DNA of 24,735 bases from Lichenicoccus sp964245755 (lineage in GTDB: Bacteria; Pseudomonadota; Alphaproteobacteria; Acetobacterales; Acetobacteraceae). The notes under the pieces were generated by a model. It saw only the letters and a list, made by a program, of their open reading frames with translations, made no database searches and was not told the origin of the DNA. The stretch lies in assembly GCA_964245755.1 (NCBI GenBank), contig CAXTNV010000043.1, positions 1-24,735 on the forward strand. The letters are read 5' to 3'. The translations under genes were made by a program, and so were the position numbers. This document shows, in pieces, positions 22,496 to 24,735 of the stretch (position 1 is the stretch's first letter; the number at the start of each line of letters is the position of its first letter).

Positions 22496-22610
22496 CAGAC
22501 CGCCGCAAAAGCGGAACCTGCCCTTCGACCAACATGGCCGGCCCACCCCTGGACAGGATCAGGCAGCGAACCCCGCTGCCCGTGAGCCTTCAGGAAGCGT
22601 GCCCGCGCGC

Positions 22611-22658
22611 ACCGGGGTCCGGGGCCGCCGGCCCCAGCGGATCGAGGGCAGAGCCCTC
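22611..22658. repeat. Intergenic hairpin-rich repeat element (copy B)
   Basis: GGGGCC/GGCCCC pair around GCC (22621-22635), then GAGGGC/GCCCTC pair around AGA (22644-22658). They are joined by AGCGGATC, close to the joining sequence of copy A. It lies just past the TIGR02300 stop on the minus strand and between convergent genes, so it could end transcription in one or both directions. The rest of 22496-22678 shows no gene. Confidence 0.55.
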
Positions 22659-22678
22659 GGCTTGCTTCGAGCCGCCAG

Positions 22679-23014
22679 CTAGCCCTCGTGCTCGTCGCCG
22701 TCCGGCTCGACCTCGATGTCGCTGCCGATGGTGTCGGCGTCGTCGTCCAGGTCGGCGGTATCCTCGATGACGTCGTCATCCTCCGCCTCGTCGTCGGCGG
22801 CCTCGACCTCGGCATCCCCGTCCTCCAGCTCCGGCGCCGGCTTCTTCGGCCGACGGTCCTCGGGCAGGCTGGCCGGCAGGCGGCGCGCGCGCGGCTGCTC
22901 GATCGGCTGCTCGGTGCTGCATTTCGGGCAGACCGCCGGAACCCGGGTCAGATCGTAGAAGCGCGTGCTGCAGGAGACGCATACGCGCTTGGTGCCGAGT
23001 TCTGGCTTGGCCAT
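22679..23014 (-). CDS. TIGR02300 family zinc-ribbon protein with acidic tail
   Basis: A 111-residue protein. The N-terminus MAKPELGTKRVCVSCSTRFYDL carries the family's characteristic FYDL segment within a two-CxxC zinc ribbon (Cys12, Cys15, Cys29, Cys32). A basic Pro/Arg middle is followed by about 50 residues dominated by Asp and Glu. This layout defines TIGR02300 (FYDLN acid family), found in alphaproteobacteria with unknown function. The ATG at 23014 was chosen because the family begins MAKPELGTKR; an in-frame start at 23134 adds 40 Arg-rich residues of low credibility. It is divergent from the cmk region. Confidence 0.93.
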   Translation of the reverse strand: MAKPELGTKRVCVSCSTRFYDLTRVPAVCPKCSTEQPIEQPRARRLPASLPEDRRPKKPAPELEDGDAEVEAADDEAEDDDVIEDTADLDDDADTIGSDIEVEPDGDEHEG

Positions 23015-23113
23015 CAGGGACCTTGTATGGGTGGAGTGCGGCGCAGGGCGCGCCCCATGCCACCTCGCCGTCGCGCTGTCAAACCTGCGCCTCGCCCGTC
23101 CGCCGACCGAGCC

Positions 23114-23492
23114 ATGGAGCCTTGCTCTGCCCATGCAGGCCTGCCTGAACGGTGCCCGGACGCGCTCGTGTCACCCTGCGCTGCCGCCGAGTGCGCACGA
23201 CATGGTGCGCTGAACCTGCACCCGCGCGATGCGGCCGGGCGCGAAAGCCTGCCCGCCGACGCGCTCGACGCCGTGCTGTCGCGACTGCGTCCGGCCCTGC
23301 CGCACGTGCCCCTTGGTCGAGATCGAGCAGCTCGAGCCGGAGCAGGCCGAGAACATCGCCTCTCGCCTGTCGCTGCCGGTCGGGCTCGAAGGCAACAGGC
23401 TGATGCCGGACGGCCGCATCGCGCCCGACACCGCGGAACTGGTCGCCGCGGCACGCGCTCTGCTGCCGGAGCGGGTGGCCGCGACGTGTTGA
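23114..23492 (+). pseudogene. Probable frameshifted small ORF of unknown function
   Basis: Third-position GC is very high in frame 2 from about 23213 to 23308 (…LPADALDAVLSRLRPALPHVPL), then switches to the next frame from about 23313 to the TGA at 23490-23492 (VEIEQLEPEQAENIASRLSL… to VAATC). The two segments join smoothly if one C of CCCC at 23309-23312 is dropped. The joined product would be roughly 90-125 residues, mildly acidic and helical, without a motif I recognise. The start is unclear: ATG 23114 in frame 2 is possible, but codon use before about 23213 is poor. It could be a decayed gene, a base-call error, or a chance pattern. It occupies the site where relatives carry aroA but does not resemble AroA. 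Confidence 0.4.
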
Positions 23493-23525
23493 CACCGCGG
23501 TCGCGGCGCCGCACTCCACCGCTGC

Positions 23526-24203
23526 ATGCAGACTGAACGCCGCACCGCTTCCCGGCTGATCGTCGCCGTCGACGGTCCGGCCGCCGCAGGCAAGGGTACC
23601 CTGGCGCGTGCGCTGGCCGCGGCGCTCGATCTGCCCTACCTCGATACCGGGCTGCTGTACCGTGCGGTCGGCCGCCGCATGCTCGATGACCGGCTCGATC
23701 CTGCCGGCGACGCCGCGGCCGCGGCGCAGGGCCTGCGGCCGGAGGATCTGGCGCGTCGCGATCTGCGCACGCCTGCGGTGGATCGCGCCGCGAGCCAGGT
23801 CGCCGGGCAGGCGCCGGTGCGCGAGGCACTGCTCGACTTCCAGCGCCGGTTCGGCGCCGAACACGGCGCGGTGCTCGACGGACGTGACATCGGCACCGTC
23901 ATCTTTCCCGACGCGCAGGTGAAGCTGTTCCTTTCCGCCTCGATCCCGCGCCGGGCCGAGCGGCGCTGGCGGCAGTTCGGTGCCGATCCGGCGGACAGCC
24001 TGTCGCGGATCGGCGAGGAGCTGGCCGCGCGCGACGCCGCCGACGCCGCGCGCGCCGCCTCCCCGCTGCGGCCGGCGCCGGACGCCGTCCTGATCGATAC
24101 CGACCAGCTCGACGCGCAGGCGGTGCTGGCCGAGGCGCTGCGCATCGTGCGGGGGAGCGGGATCACCCGCGGGCAGGACCCGCACCCGGCGGGCATGGCC
24201 TGA
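23526..24203 (+). CDS. cmk: (d)CMP kinase
   Basis: It phosphorylates CMP and dCMP with ATP in the cytosol. The 225 residues include the P-loop GPAAAGKGT (17-25), the YLDTGLLYRAVG substrate segment (38-49), the CMP-binding DGRDIGTVIFP (118-128), and KLFLSASIPRRAERRW leading into the lid. The ATG at 23526 places the P-loop at the usual distance from the N-terminus. It is followed after 201 bp by rpsA, the common cmk-rpsA arrangement. Confidence 0.95.
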   Translation: MQTERRTASRLIVAVDGPAAAGKGTLARALAAALDLPYLDTGLLYRAVGRRMLDDRLDPAGDAAAAAQGLRPEDLARRDLRTPAVDRAASQVAGQAPVREALLDFQRRFGAEHGAVLDGRDIGTVIFPDAQVKLFLSASIPRRAERRWRQFGADPADSLSRIGEELAARDAADAARAASPLRPAPDAVLIDTDQLDAQAVLAEALRIVRGSGITRGQDPHPAGMA

Positions 24204-24404
24204 TCGCATCGTCGATCCGGCGTTGAATCTTGACAAAAACGTGTGCCGGGTGTTCTTCGCGCGCGAACAGGCCTCGCAGGCTCCGGACAGGTGTCCGGTG
24301 CGGCCGCGAGCGCAAGCCGCGCTGCCGCAGCCACATCTGGGCAGGGCGCAAGACCGTCCGCCGGACAGCGTTCTCCGGCGCCGACATAGGAACATAGCGA
24401 CCAC
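24204..24404 (+). promoter_or_regulatory. rpsA leader region with candidate promoter
   Basis: The 201-bp gap before rpsA contains TTGACA at 24230-24235, an exact -35 consensus in a short A-rich patch. A poor -10 (TTCTTC) follows after 17 bp at 24253-24258. This would give a leader of about 140 nt. The S1 leader is a known site of autoregulation in E. coli; no clear structure for that was established here. No gene is visible. Confidence 0.45.
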
Positions 24405-24735
24405 ATGGCATCAGCCGCCCTAGCACGAACCACCGACGATCATTTCGCCGGCGAAGATTTTGCCACCCTGCTCGACGAGACCCTCGGTCGGGACACCGGC
24501 TTCGACGGCTCCGTCGTCACCGGCCGCGTCGTACGACTGACCGACGAGTTCGCCATCGTCGATGTCGGGCTGAAGAGCGAGGGCCGGGTCGCCCTGAAGG
24601 AGTTCGGCATCCCGGGCGCACCGCTCGAGGTGAAGCCCGGCGACGTCATCGAGCTCTATGTCGAGCGCTACGAGGACCGTGACGGCTCCATCGTGCTGTC
24701 GCGCGAGAAGGCGCGTCGCGAGGAGGCCTGGACCA
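24405..24735 (+). CDS. rpsA: 30S ribosomal protein S1 (partial, N-terminus only)
   Basis: There are 110 codons before the window edge. After a short acidic N-terminus (FAGEDFATLLDE) the first S1/OB-fold repeat is readable: GSVVTGRVVRLTDEFAIVDV, then LKSEGRVALKEF, and VIELYVERYEDRDGSIVLS, ending in EKARREEAW. S1 binds mRNA at the ribosome and helps initiation on structured messages. The ATG at 24405 has AGGA about 13 bp upstream, a weak site typical of S1 genes. The rest of the gene lies outside the window. Confidence 0.95.
   Translation, partial: MASAALARTTDDHFAGEDFATLLDETLGRDTGFDGSVVTGRVVRLTDEFAIVDVGLKSEGRVALKEFGIPGAPLEVKPGDVIELYVERYEDRDGSIVLSREKARREEAWT

Overview
The window is very GC-rich chromosomal DNA with strong G/C preference at third codon positions. 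Its gene content and order point to an alphaproteobacterium, most probably of the Acetobacteraceae (Rhodospirillales). The clues are the ffs-dnaX-ybaB-recR block, a zinc-ribbon acidic TIGR02300 protein next to cmk-rpsA, a folB beside a pteridine-reductase-like SDR, and a cytochrome c gene divergent from kdsB-pheA. The family assignment is inferred from synteny and composition. There is no rRNA or tRNA, and I recognise no CRISPR array, insertion sequence or prophage.

Region 1 (1-6926, all minus strand) holds, in order of transcription, a membrane-anchored di-heme cytochrome c, a HisN/inositol-monophosphatase phosphatase, D-3-phosphoglycerate dehydrogenase (serA), the ComM/YifB AAA+ protein, a small DUF3072 protein, and a secreted DUF6600/FecR-like protein that runs off the left edge. 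A 15-bp tandem array separates the cytochrome from hisN and seems to supply the hisN start. A hairpin-rich repeat lies just past serA.

Region 2 (7107-8707, plus) is kdsB-pheA, overlapping by GTGA: the CMP-Kdo step of lipid A core synthesis and the prephenate dehydratase step of phenylalanine synthesis. Converging on it is a minus-strand run (8768-12465): a radical SAM protein with an auxiliary Cys cluster, a Gfo/Idh/MocA oxidoreductase overlapping it by 8 bp, a GlcG/HbpS-like protein, and an exported protein with two retropepsin-like half-domains. The first three look like one transcription unit of unknown function. This is the best candidate in the window for an undescribed pathway.

Region 3 (12639-17173) holds a WecG/TagA-family glycosyltransferase gene whose 3' end dissolves into a G/C homopolymer tract, then a second 15-bp array. 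Beyond these lie a GH31 alpha-glucosidase and NudC, on the minus strand and overlapping by GTGA.

Region 4 (17247-22495, plus) is information processing and folate: SRP RNA with a visible promoter, dnaX, ybaB, recR, a PTR1/FolM-like reductase, folB, then an EamA transporter. Region 5 (22496-24735) has a repeat element, the TIGR02300 gene, about 500 bp with a probably frameshifted small ORF where aroA usually sits in relatives, then cmk and the start of rpsA.

Most of the window is housekeeping. The unusual material is in the junctions (15-bp arrays, hairpin elements, poly-G tract, missing aroA) and in the radical SAM gene cluster.
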